Assembly: GCA_029204225.1 (NCBI GenBank)
Contig: CM055111.1
Span: 17,159,019-17,223,018 of the forward strand
DNA: 64,000 bases
Direction: 5' to 3'
Source: Diphasiastrum complanatum
Lineage: Eukaryota; Streptophyta; Lycopodiopsida; Lycopodiales; Lycopodiaceae
The notes below the pieces were generated by a model, which saw nothing but the letters and a program-made list of their open reading frames with translations, was not told the origin of the DNA and ran no database searches. This document shows, one piece after another, positions 11,211-20,399 of the stretch; the stretch's first letter is position 1, and the number at the start of each line of letters is the position of its first letter. The translations under genes and the position numbers were made by a program.

Positions 11211-11261
11211 CCAAATAAAGTTGATACAAACTGACAAATCCACCATTTCTAGTGTATGTTA

Positions 11262-11439
11262 GACAGAGTTGCTTGACTAGCACAAACACTTCCTACAACA
11301 ATCTATTGTGACAATCAAAGCACAATAGCGTTATCTCTCAATCCAAGATTTGACTCTCAAAGGAAACATATTGAAAACATGTATCATTACTTTAGAGAGA
11401 AAGTGCATAACAAGGAAGTAGCATTGGTTTTTTGCAAAA
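11262..11439 (+). pseudogene. Copia RNase H fragment, part 1 (left copy)
   Basis: The plus frame reads TIYCDNQSTIALSLNPRF and then RKHIENMYHYFREKVHNKEV, the classic copia RNase H region with the DNQSAI and HI(D/E)..YHF.RE motifs. The frame is interrupted at 11,440 by a TGTTAG-starting LTR and resumes at 12,242. Confidence 0.85.
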
Positions 11440-12241
11440 TGTTAGCATCTATGCTAACACTACAAAAAACAAAAAAAGAGAAATAAAACTTTGTGGCATG
11501 TATTTTGTAAGTTCATGTATGAGTGTGTGTTAATAAATTTCCATCATGGCATGTGTTTTGTAAGCCCATGAGTAAAAGCATAAATAATAATAAAAAAGCT
11601 TAACCTTAGAGTTAGAACTGACTTAGGAAACCTAAGATTAGAAATATGTTGTCTTAAGTTTTTCTAAGTTCATAAGTTTTGAGGTTCTAAATCCTAAGAA
11701 GTTCTAGAAAGGCTACAAATAGATTAGTCCCATACGTTAGTGGATACTTATGGAAGACCCTCCTTGCCATAAAAGGAGAGGTATTTGCCTTGTAAATAAC
11801 ACTTTTGAGATTATGCTAATCTCTCTTGAGATTATCTTGCTATTTCACTTGTGTTCCCATTGGAAGGTGCATAGCTTGAGGGAAGGTGCTCAGGCCTCCT
11901 CTTGCCTCCTTTCATTGGTTCTTTTATTGTGGCATGTTTATTTATTGATGTTTAGTTTAGCCGCAATCTATCATTTTAATCCCTTTTAATTTAGGATCTA
12001 GCTTAATCACCTTGTTAGTTGGGGAAGCCTTAGTAAGGTTTTGTTTCTTGTCCTCTTAGTTAGTTTCATTTCTATTTCGAGCACTAGTTGGATAAGCCTT
12101 AGTGCTTCCATCATTGTTTTCTATTTTCGCATTTCCGTTTGAAGCTTGGTAGAAACTTAGAAAGTGGACGATCCTCTCTATAATACACCACATCGTGAGT
12201 AGATCTAGCCAAACATTCACAGATCAGATTTAATTCCAACA
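11440..12241. mobile_element. Solo LTR inserted in copia RNase H (left copy)
   Basis: About 802 bases begin TGTTAG and end CCAACA, the TG...CA ends of an LTR. They lie exactly between two halves of a collinear copia RNase H frame. No internal domain is present, so it looks like a solo LTR left by LTR-LTR recombination. Flanking bases (CAAAA before, GCAGA after) are not a clean target duplication. The right copy has the same insertion at 58,111-58,923. The short ORF at 11,750-11,989 lies inside it and is not a gene. Confidence 0.75.
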
Positions 12242-12440
12242 GCAGAACAAACTACATGGCAGCAGATTACTTCACAAAGGCTCTATCCAAGGAGCAACAT
12301 CTCAAATTTAATGATATGTTAAATCTGAAGGTGACTCAGGCCGACAATTTGGAGTCGGCCGACATATCTGAGGCAGCCAACAATTCAGACCTTAATATTT
12401 TTCACCTTTGCAAATTTTTGTGTCTTAACCATTTCTAGGC
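12242..12440 (+). pseudogene. Copia RNase H C-terminus, part 2 (left copy)
   Basis: The frame reads TNYMAADYFTKALSKEQHLK, matching the ADIFTKAL motif close to the end of copia polyproteins. It continues into a low-complexity tail and stops at 12,436. From 12,440 to 12,620 the DNA has several imperfect repeats built on GGCACCTTCGG, and up to 12,950 I see no gene. Confidence 0.8.
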
Positions 12441-12952
12441 ACCTTCACCCTTTTTGCGCCTTCGGGATTTTTGCACCTTAACCGTTGTAAGGCACCTTCG
12501 TATTTTTATGCCTCCACTTTTTGGGGCACCTTCGGGATGTGCATGCCTTCACTGTTCAAAGGCACTTTCGGATTTTTCGGTTTTTTTCAACAGTGGCAGA
12601 CCGACGTCGCCAACTTATCATAAACCCTAAAAATAACTGGACCACTAAATAACCCAAGGGCGGTTACCCACTTTGTACATATACAAAGACTGGCATAAAT
12701 AGCATTCAATGATTGTAAGATATTTTTTGAAGACACTTGTATATATAAACTAGCTAAATCTGGCTATGCACATGTTGCTTTTAACATTATTAGAGTTTCT
12801 GTTGCTAGCGGTATCACTTTCAACAAGCTGATATTTCAAGCCATTGTACTCACTGTTGATATTAATCAGAGTGCAATCTTCTGTCTCACTACTGTATTGT
12901 TCATTTGCGCAATTTTGAATGAATGATCCATTTTGAATATTTCTGCTGCTCA

Positions 12953-14290
12953 CTATTGCATTTCTGCTCCTACACACCTACGCTCAAAGCTTCGAGCTTC
13001 TGTTGCATGTCCTCTCACAACATGCACGAATTTACCAGGTGCAAGTTTAATTAGCTCTGTTGAATCTGGTAAAATAATATCTTCCATCATATTGGCCTTC
13101 GTATGGCCATGAATTTTGAGCATGGTTGTCTCCACAGATTTATTCGTGTCGTCAACTTGGGGTTTATTACCAAATTCTTGTTCGGATTCGTTAGATTTGT
13201 CAGATTCATCGTCAGCATCATGATCATAATCTTCAAAATTCTTGTCAGCAACTATTGGTTCTTTAAAAGAAATATTCGCTTCAGTAATGCAGACGTCGAA
13301 AAATTCTTCTTCATCATCCGATAAATCATTATTCTCATAGCATTCAAAATATTTAACTTCGATATATGAATTAGTATAAAATATATTGAGTGCATAAGAA
13401 AAATCCTTAGAGGTAATGGACATTGGAGTTTCTCCTTGATATCTGTCTCAACTCCAAGTTATAATTTGTTCTACTACCTTTCCACAATTATTAGTTTTGG
13501 GAGTTTGGAATCTTAGTTCTCTGGACTTCCATGTACACTTGCATTAGATTAATAAAGCCAAGGCCATCCAATCAGCACAACATAAGAGGGCAAACCGAGT
13601 GGTTTGATAACAATAAAGTTCATCGTAAAAGGCTTGGATTATATATATATAGTGATGTCCTTTAATTCACCAACAAGCTTTCTTCGTGTTGAATTGGCCA
13701 ACTTGATATTTCCTTGAGTTGGTTGAATATCAGTCAAACCTAGGGATGAACAATGTCTTTTGTTATAATATTGACACTCGAACCTGATTTGATTGGCACA
13801 TTTTTGATTAAACATCCAACAATTGTAAAGTCGATTTCTGGTGCACCGAGATCTCCCAAATCAACAAATAGTATGCCAACATCTACTAGAGAAATTCTTT
13901 TTTTCTTTTTAGGAACAGAAAGACCTTTTAATCGTTTGAGATAATAAGTGTTGTCTCCCAACAATTGTTCGTCAAAAGTTATATTGGGACAAAAAGAGAC
14001 AATATCAATTGCAATTATGTTTTCACTTTCGTGATAGGCTTGTCAATCGTGGCATCAAAAAATTTGGTCTTCTTGATTTCACATCCTCTTCCTTGAATGT
14101 GACTTTCTTCTCTACAACAACTGTTTGTAATTTGGAATTGATAATTTCTTTAGCTTCTGCAAAAATATTCTTCGAAAATAGCTTGGTGGCATCATGATCA
14201 TAATTAGGATCATCGTTAAGATCTTCTTTCGTTACGGATTTGTGCGATGATTTCTTCTTCGAGGAATTTCTTTTTTTCTTCGAAGAAACT
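12953..14290 (-). pseudogene. Ty3/gypsy-type protease region, minus strand (left copy)
   Basis: Reading leftward: a Lys/Asp-rich part with IVSF.PNITFDEQLLGD, then KKKKRISLVDVGILFVDLGD, then IDFTIVGCLIKNVPI with SGSSVNI, a retropepsin active site in which Asp is replaced (SGSS for DSGSS or DTGSS). Downstream come remains of the IGWPWL (LGRPWL) motif and an acidic stretch (12,953-13,423). A one-base loss near 13,745, not present in the right copy, breaks the frame after the active site. It is opposite in strand to the gypsy fragment at 10,339. Confidence 0.7.
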
Positions 14291-14299
14291 ATCGAGTCA

Positions 14300-14530
14300 A
14301 GTTTCGAGGAGCCTTAGGTTGATGTCTGCAAGCAGTTGCCTTAGCGAAATCACTTCTTTGGTTGCATTTGTGATAGCCATGTATTCAAATTTCGTTGATG
14401 ATAATGCAACTGAGGTCTGCTTCTAACTGTTCCATGAGATTGGGCCTTGGTTGTATAAAAATACAAATCTAGAAGTTGATTTTATGGTAGCGACATATTC
14501 TGCCTGTGTAGGCTTCAAGGATGTTGGCGG
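14300..14530 (-). pseudogene. Copia RNase H fragment, minus strand (left copy)
   Basis: A degraded copy of the frame that is open at 60,986-61,207 in the right copy: PTQAKYVATIKSTSRFVF, then QKQTSVALSSTKFEYMA and LRQLLADI. It is the SSKKQ...ALSSTEAEY block of copia RNase H. It ends at both sides without further polyprotein. From 14,530 to 14,830 I see no gene. Confidence 0.75.
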
Positions 14531-14832
14531 TTTGGCTTCCTCCGTAGCAGATCATTAGAGAAAATATGGGCCCAAAGAGGGCCCTATAAGAAATGCCATG
14601 TAGGAGAGAGAAAAATAATTATAAAGTAATTATAATATCATTTTCTAACTTATTTACACATCTGCCTGCACTACTTTCCATGTAAATGAATGCACCTTAG
14701 TTTAGTCACATCAAACTCACTGGTGTTTAACCACAGTTAAAATATAATTTTTCAAAATGCTGAAATATTCCCTCCCAATAGTTGGGAACACTCAAAAATT
14801 TGAATTAGGAGTGACATTTCCAAAAAAAGCCT

Positions 14833-16291
14833 ATGCCATCTCTATCTCCAGCAGAGTTGTTACCGCCATCTCGAGTTTTGTTTTTGTCATTATGTTGTTT
14901 GTTACTATACTATTGTACTGATGACAAACTTTATCATCTTCATGTGGATCTGTCACCAAAATATGCTCCGCTCAGGACGAGAAATTCAAAACAACCCAAA
15001 TTGTCAACTTCTGATATGGTCCAATACAGGGAGGAAAAGCTAAAACATGTAGATTTATGGTCATCAGGAACATTGTATCCTATTAGTCCATGTTCATTGT
15101 AGCATCCAGATTTTCATTCGGTGATTCAGTTAATGATCTATGCGAGTCATGGTACAAATGGCCTTTTGGGTTACTGTGAGAATTTGATGCTCTATGGGAA
15201 TGCACATTGAATGCAAAGAATACATTATTTGGAAGAGGAATCGAGGAAAATATCAGAGTGCGAAGAAAAATCTACAAAGATGAAAACTTGTTTGGATAAA
15301 AATGAGATGCTCAAGGAGGAGATCCAAAGGTTGAAATCTTCTTTGCATCATTATACAACTAGTAATGATGAGATAAAAATTGCATTTCAATCCATCCATA
15401 TCTCATTTTTATCTCTTGTTAAAGATATGGATGTGCTCAACAGAAAGGTCCGAAGCAACAAGAAACAAAGACTGGTAAACAAGGATATATGTGATCTATC
15501 ATCCAAAGGAGGTCATAGAAAAAGATGAATCCATTCATTCAAGTAAGTTATAGCTTATTTGGTACTGAAAATTGCTTGAACTTTTTGATTTATTCATAAT
15601 CACTAATTTTGTTATTTATTCATTTCAACTTTCTGTTGATTTGTTTATTATATAGTGCTGTGAATACTATGAGTGTCCTAATTTCTACTGACATTTTCAT
15701 GAGCATTATGTTTGCAATGCAGATCAGCATTGGTTGTTGAAGACCATTTGGCCGATGAGATTTCAATTGGAAACTCACTAGGCTCTATCTTGACTTCTAA
15801 ATCTATGAAATCAATGTTAAATAATAATAAAATGAAAAAGATTAAGGCTTTACTTACTGATAGCATTATGGATGAAGTTGGAAAAATATTAGACACTATA
15901 TTGCTTCAGGGGGCATGTGACTTTTCTAGCATCAGTAGGGAAGCATATGCAACAATGTTTAAGATGATAAAGGAGGCATTTGCACAGGTAAATATTAAAA
16001 AGTTTCCAATCCCACGACCATTTCATCTTTTAAAAAAAAGACATGTTAAACCATGGTATGCAGACAATAGTTGGTAATCCATCTCACATCAATGAAGTGT
16101 ATTGCTCGAAAGGAGAAAGTCTAGCATATAACAATTCCAACAGTTTATTTATTGACATTCAATGGTTTTACAGAAGAATCCGAATTCGTCATAATACAAA
16201 ATGGACGGATTATAAAAAATTTCAAAAAGCATGCAAATTTATACAAGCCAGTAGGCTATACACACACAATAAAATTTTGTATATTAAATAA
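14833..16291 (+). pseudogene. Unrecognised intron-containing gene (left copy, broken)
   Basis: The frame starts MPSLSPAELLPPSRVL with a hydrophobic stretch (LFLSLCCLLLYYC) that could be a signal or membrane anchor. It continues through LYHLHVDLSPKYAPLRTRN and a Lys/Glu-rich coiled coil (15,211-15,528). A GTAAGT donor at 15,543 and a TGCAG acceptor before 15,723 define a 180-base intron that joins the frames. Exon 2 includes SALVVEDHLADEISIGNSLG and FPIPRPF. Faults private to this copy are TAG at about 15,100 where the other copy has CAG, TGA just before the donor, and an A-run frameshift near 16,035. I do not recognise the family. Confidence 0.6.
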
Positions 16292-16540
16292 AAATATTTA
16301 CAAAGTACAATTCAGCAGTATGTAGTCTGCTTCCAATATTTTTTCCAATGAAAGTTACAACTTAGAATCATGCAACAATTTTCTTCTTTCGTATGGATCC
16401 AATAGCTCATAGTTTTCATGCTTACTCAGATCAATAAGTAGCATACACTGCAAAATTAGATGATCTGAGCATGGAATTCACTGCTCCATATCCTAAAATT
16501 TTAACCGCAATAGTTTTCTTTACAAAAATTATTTTATGCA

Positions 16541-17827
16541 CCTTATTTCATAAAATTATGTCCTCCAAGAAAATGAGATAGTGCCTTGATTGCCATAATC
16601 ATAGTTTCACCATGTTGATGAAACTTTAAATGGGCAACACTTATTTCATTATTCTTGAAAGACATTAGATAGTGCCCGAGTGCATGATCTCTTGAAAATT
16701 CTCCCGCAGAAGCTTCCCTCCTCGACGAATTGCGAAATCATCAAGGAAAATTGTTTTCTGAAATGATAAAAAACAAAGTAAGCTCTAGTATGTAATCTGA
16801 CATAACAAATCTACTAGTACTTGATAAGAGACAAAAACTTACGCATTTGGCTTTGTCTTCTCTGATTATTGTCTCTCCATCAATATTATGTCCACCTTTT
16901 GATGTCAATATTGTTGGTGAATAGATAGTTGGCTGTGGAAAACCAAGTTGACTTTGGATTCTAAGAAACTCCTCCTTGGAAGGTAGATCATCTTCTTTGT
17001 TGCACATTTCCTCCACAACCATTTGCAAGCAATCTTTCCCTAAATAAAACTTATCAGTATATACATTGTCAACACCCAGGAGAAGATCATCAGCATCAAA
17101 ATCAATTATATCCAAAAATTCATCAAGCTCTTTGCTCAAAATGCAAAGAGTCTCAGCTTCAGTGAAGCCAAAACGATCCGATATATCCGATATTTTCAAA
17201 AAGGAATTATTATCTATAATATAAGTAGGCAAAGTGATCAAAGATTTATCAGAAAGAGAAAGGGTAGTGGGTGTTCTAGGGCCTATAAAAATAGCCCTAT
17301 TTCGAACAGGATCAAAATCAGAACAATCATCTAAATGAACCCTTGTGTCAATAAAAAAGGTATCTATATCTACAATCTTTGACTTTACCACTAAAAGAAG
17401 TTGTTTTAGAAGTGGAGGGCACAGAGTCCAAATCGTCAGAAATATTTAACAAAAGAAAAAAAACAAAAGCAGACTGAAAATCAACAAATCTACATTTTTT
17501 ATTGTGAATTGGGCACTCATCTACAGACTTGAAATCATTATGTAACTTGGTAAACATTCTATCAAGCTTAGCTTTGTAGATATGCTTGTCGAGTGCCACC
17601 AGGTCCTGATAATGAATCATGTCTTTATTCTGAGACCTGAATAATGGCGTACTGAGCAGGGACTTAAATCTGAGATATATTCCAAAAAATGCCTCCACAC
17701 TAGGGCCCTCAGTTACAGAAGGTAGAATAAAAAGAAAAGGAGAAAAAAGTGATTTGAAATAGTCCAACCTATCAGTATTACCAAATTCATTAAATAAAGA
17801 AAACAAACTGGATTCAAAATTAGACAT
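16541..17827 (-). pseudogene. Unrecognised minus-strand gene beside a tandem promoter array
   Basis: ATG at 17,827 starts MSNFESSLFSLFNEFGNTDR. The frame shifts by one near 17,380 (FSGKVK then SKIVDIDTFF) and continues to a GTAAGT donor at 16,842. After an 85-base intron, exon 2 (from 16,757) reads KTIFLDDFAIRRGGKLLREN and then, in another frame, DHALGHYLMSFKNNEIS to a stop near 16,541. Total would be about 380-400 residues, acidic in the middle. The family is unknown. The 3' part (to 16,991) lies in the duplicated segment and the 5' part does not, so the right copy is truncated. It ends tail-to-tail with the plus-strand gene before it. Confidence 0.55.
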
Positions 17828-19260
17828 TTTAAACAAAAATAATAGAACTGAAGTTTCAAATATCACTCTCAGACGCAAACCCCAAGTCAAACAAGCACGT
17901 CAAGGCAACGTGCGTTCGAGAGAGATGTTCGAAGCTGGAGTATTGGATCCGAGCGCAAGAACAACGAGCAAGAAAGAAAAGGGATACGAAACGCACTTGA
18001 ATGCGATACCGGAGGATGCAATATCAGATCCAGACGCATAATAGTCAACGAGGTGTAACCAGAGGAAGCGGCGCGCTTGAAATCAATATCCAGCAAAGCA
18101 ATCGTAAATTTGCGTGAAAATCCGAACCGAAAAAGACCTATTTATATTAAATTTTTTGCACGTGTGGAGGAGTGGCGAAGGAACATGTGTCGACATGTGA
18201 TTGGCCAAAATAAAGCGTCGTACTTTGAATGATTGATCTGACATCTATCACGTGTGAGAATGACACGCGTCGATAAGGGATTCGTGCACGTGTCTCAGCC
18301 CACGTGTCCCCATAATTGGGTCATCATTATCAGTACGGAATTTCCACATGGTCTAGTCATCTGACGACACGTGTCTTGGCCGTCTTTTCACACATGCAAA
18401 ATTTAGCGAAAATTCATTAAAAAAAGAAAGCAAACTAGATTCAAAATTAGCATTTTAAACAAAAATAACAGAACTGAAGGTCCAAATATCGCTCTCAAGC
18501 GCAAACCCTAGGTCCGACAAGCACGTCAAATCAACGTGCACTCGAGAGAGATATTTGAAGTCCGAGTATCGGATCTGAGCGCAAGGAAAACGAGCAGAAA
18601 CGAAAAGGGTTGCGAGACGTACTCAAATGCGATACCGGACGATGTAGTATTGGATCCAAGCACATATTAGCCAACAAGATGTAATGAGAGCAAGCGGTGC
18701 ATTTGAAATCGATATTCGGCAATGCAATCATGGATTTGCGTGAAAATCCGAGCCCAAAAAGACATATTTATAAAAAGAAATGTGTGGAGGACTGGCGAAG
18801 GAACACGTATCAACTTGTGATTAGCCAAAATAAATGCACCGTACCTAGTATGATTGATCTAACATATGTCACGTGCGTGAATGACACGTGTCGATTAGGG
18901 ATTCGCACACGTGTCTCAGCCCACGTGGCCTCATACTTGACTCATCATTGCTAGTACGGACATTCCACGTGGTCTAATCATCTGACGACACGTGTCTCAG
19001 CCGTCTTTTCACACGTGCAAAAATTTTGTATATATAAGTCCTCGAAATTTTCATTTTTTTTCGCAAAGTTTTCGCTTTTAGCTCCCGATATCGCTCTCAA
19101 CTGCGCTCTTTCATCTTTCAAGCTTCTGCCCTCTCACAGTGCGCTCGAGTCCGATACCGCCTGATGTGCAATATCGCTTTCGAGCGCACATCTCTTTTTT
19201 GCAAACAATCTCTGTAGATCTTGTGTTCGAAACCGATATTCAGTGCTGGTATCGATCTCA
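17806..19260. repeat. Tandem array of ~610-bp units (two full, one partial)
   Basis: Unit 1 (about 17,806-18,420) and unit 2 (about 18,421-19,040) align along their length, both starting near AACAAACTGGATTCAAAATT-like sequence. The region 19,041-19,260 aligns with the start of the units, for example the GATACCG...GATGT...TAT[C/T]GG blocks at 18,003, 18,630 and 19,155. A short motif near TATYGGATCYRAGCGCA recurs several times per unit. The array forms the leader and upstream region of both flanking genes. The short minus-strand ORFs in units 1 and 2 (17,887-18,096, 18,531-18,731) are similar to each other, as expected of repeat units. Confidence 0.85.
18120..19040. promoter_or_regulatory. Divergent G-box-rich promoter region
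   Basis: Twelve CACGTG hexamers lie at 18,159, 18,249, 18,287, 18,301, 18,368, 18,870, 18,885, 18,908, 18,922, 18,966, 18,989 and 19,013. Three are GACACGTGTC palindromes. G-boxes of this kind bind plant bZIP and bHLH factors. TATA-like boxes point both ways: TATATATAAG at 19,029-19,038 toward the H3-like frame, and AATATAAATA (minus, near 18,138-18,150) with TTTATAAATA (minus, near 18,764-18,775) toward the minus-strand gene. Activity is inferred, not shown. Confidence 0.55.
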
Positions 19261-19344
19261 AGCGCCCTTTCATCGCAAAGTTTTTTGTTTTGATCCACTT
19301 TTGTTTTGTTCAAACTTCTTTCTATTAATTTTCTTCTTCCGAGA

Positions 19345-19893
19345 ATGATGGCCAGGACCAAATCCACCGCCCGTGCCATCACCACTATACATCCATCCCA
19401 TTCTCGTGTTCCCCCTGGTATTGACTGTAGGTGTGGCAGGAAGCAGGTCTGGCTAAGGGAAACTAGAAAACTCCAGAGATCAACTGAATTGTTGATCCCT
19501 AGAGCTCCTTTCGGCCAATCTGTATGGAATGTCACTCTATCACTTGGCCTGGATGTTTGTTTTGTCGTGACAGCCATGCAGGCCTTGTAGGGTGCTGTAG
19601 ACGATTTTCTGTCCTAGTTTTTTCAAGATACTTGTGTTTTGGCAGTGCATGGTAAGCGTGTCACCATCATGCCAAAGGATTTCATCATTCTCAAAAGGCT
19701 TCGGGACAGATATTCTGGTCTACATGTTGATAATCCCAGCACCTCTAGAGACCTGCCTCTGGATAGAACCAACGTGCCTACTACCTCTAGGAGGAAGAGA
19801 AGCAAGCTGTCCCCAAGAAGGCTGGATCTCGAAGGCCAGCTGCCTCTCTTCCTCCTAGATGTATCCCGGCCAAGAGACCCTGTGTCTTTCTGA
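19345..19893 (+). pseudogene. Histone H3-like pseudogene with C-terminal extension
   Basis: The frame from ATG 19,345 starts MMARTKSTAR, the H3 N-terminus with Lys4 kept but Lys9-Ser10 replaced by Ala-Ile. The tail is about ten residues shorter than H3. The histone fold follows: WLRETRKLQRSTELLI (alpha-N) and, after two in-frame TAG codons (19,588 and 19,615), AVHGKRVTIMPKDF near the H3 C-terminus. The stretch from STELLI to the end of helix 2's start has the same length as in canonical H3, so loop 1 is not lengthened as in CENH3. Where H3 ends, the frame continues about 60 codons (basic, Ser/Arg-rich) to TGA. No intron. Either a decayed divergent H3 variant or a chimeric retrocopy. Confidence 0.8.
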
Positions 19894-20390
19894 GCTCTGA
19901 GTCAGATGTTGCACGAGCTACTTTGCGGAGTAGTAACGAGGAGCTGAGCGACAAACTCAGCAATGCCATTACCAACAAGGAGAGTGCCCAAGCAAATCAA
20001 AGCAGCTTCAGGACCTTGTTGCCTAGCTATAGAATTCTATAGACTCTACTGAGGAAAGGCAACCAAATCTATAAGAAACAAGCCGAAGAGACAATTCTAT
20101 GGCGGATAAGTGCCAAAGTCACATTGGGAGCTTGTGTATCTCATGGGAGATACAAGATCGACCCAACAACTTGGAAAGGTATTTAAGAAAAATTATCCAG
20201 ACCTTCCAACTGCAATATTTGCAACCCTAGATGGTTTCATATGAGAAATTGAAAGAAGAACTGGAAGAGGCTAAGTTTCAATCAAGCCAAATCCAGAATT
20301 TTGAAGATAAAGAACATGTCCAGCGCCAAGACCAGTCTACTCAGATGGATGAGCCAGCTAAAGATACATCAGAGAAGGCCATCTAGACAA
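19790..20390 (+). pseudogene. Basic and coiled-coil tail region following the H3-like frame
   Basis: One base off the H3-like frame, 19,800-20,040 reads a Lys/Arg/Pro-rich stretch and then FLSSESDVARATLRSSNEEL and further helical, charged sequence. After a break, 20,230-20,385 reads VSYEKLKEELEEAKFQSSQI and on to a TAG. If the frameshifts are secondary, the ancestral protein was an H3 fold followed by a long basic and coiled-coil tail. An independent gene fragment fused next to H3 is equally possible. Confidence 0.4.
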
Positions 20391-20399
20391 ATATTGTTT

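Noticed and set aside
19345-19893. Centromeric histone CENH3
   Set aside because: The stretch corresponding to loop 1 has the same length as canonical H3, while CENH3 usually has a longer loop. The N-terminus is ARTK-type as in H3.
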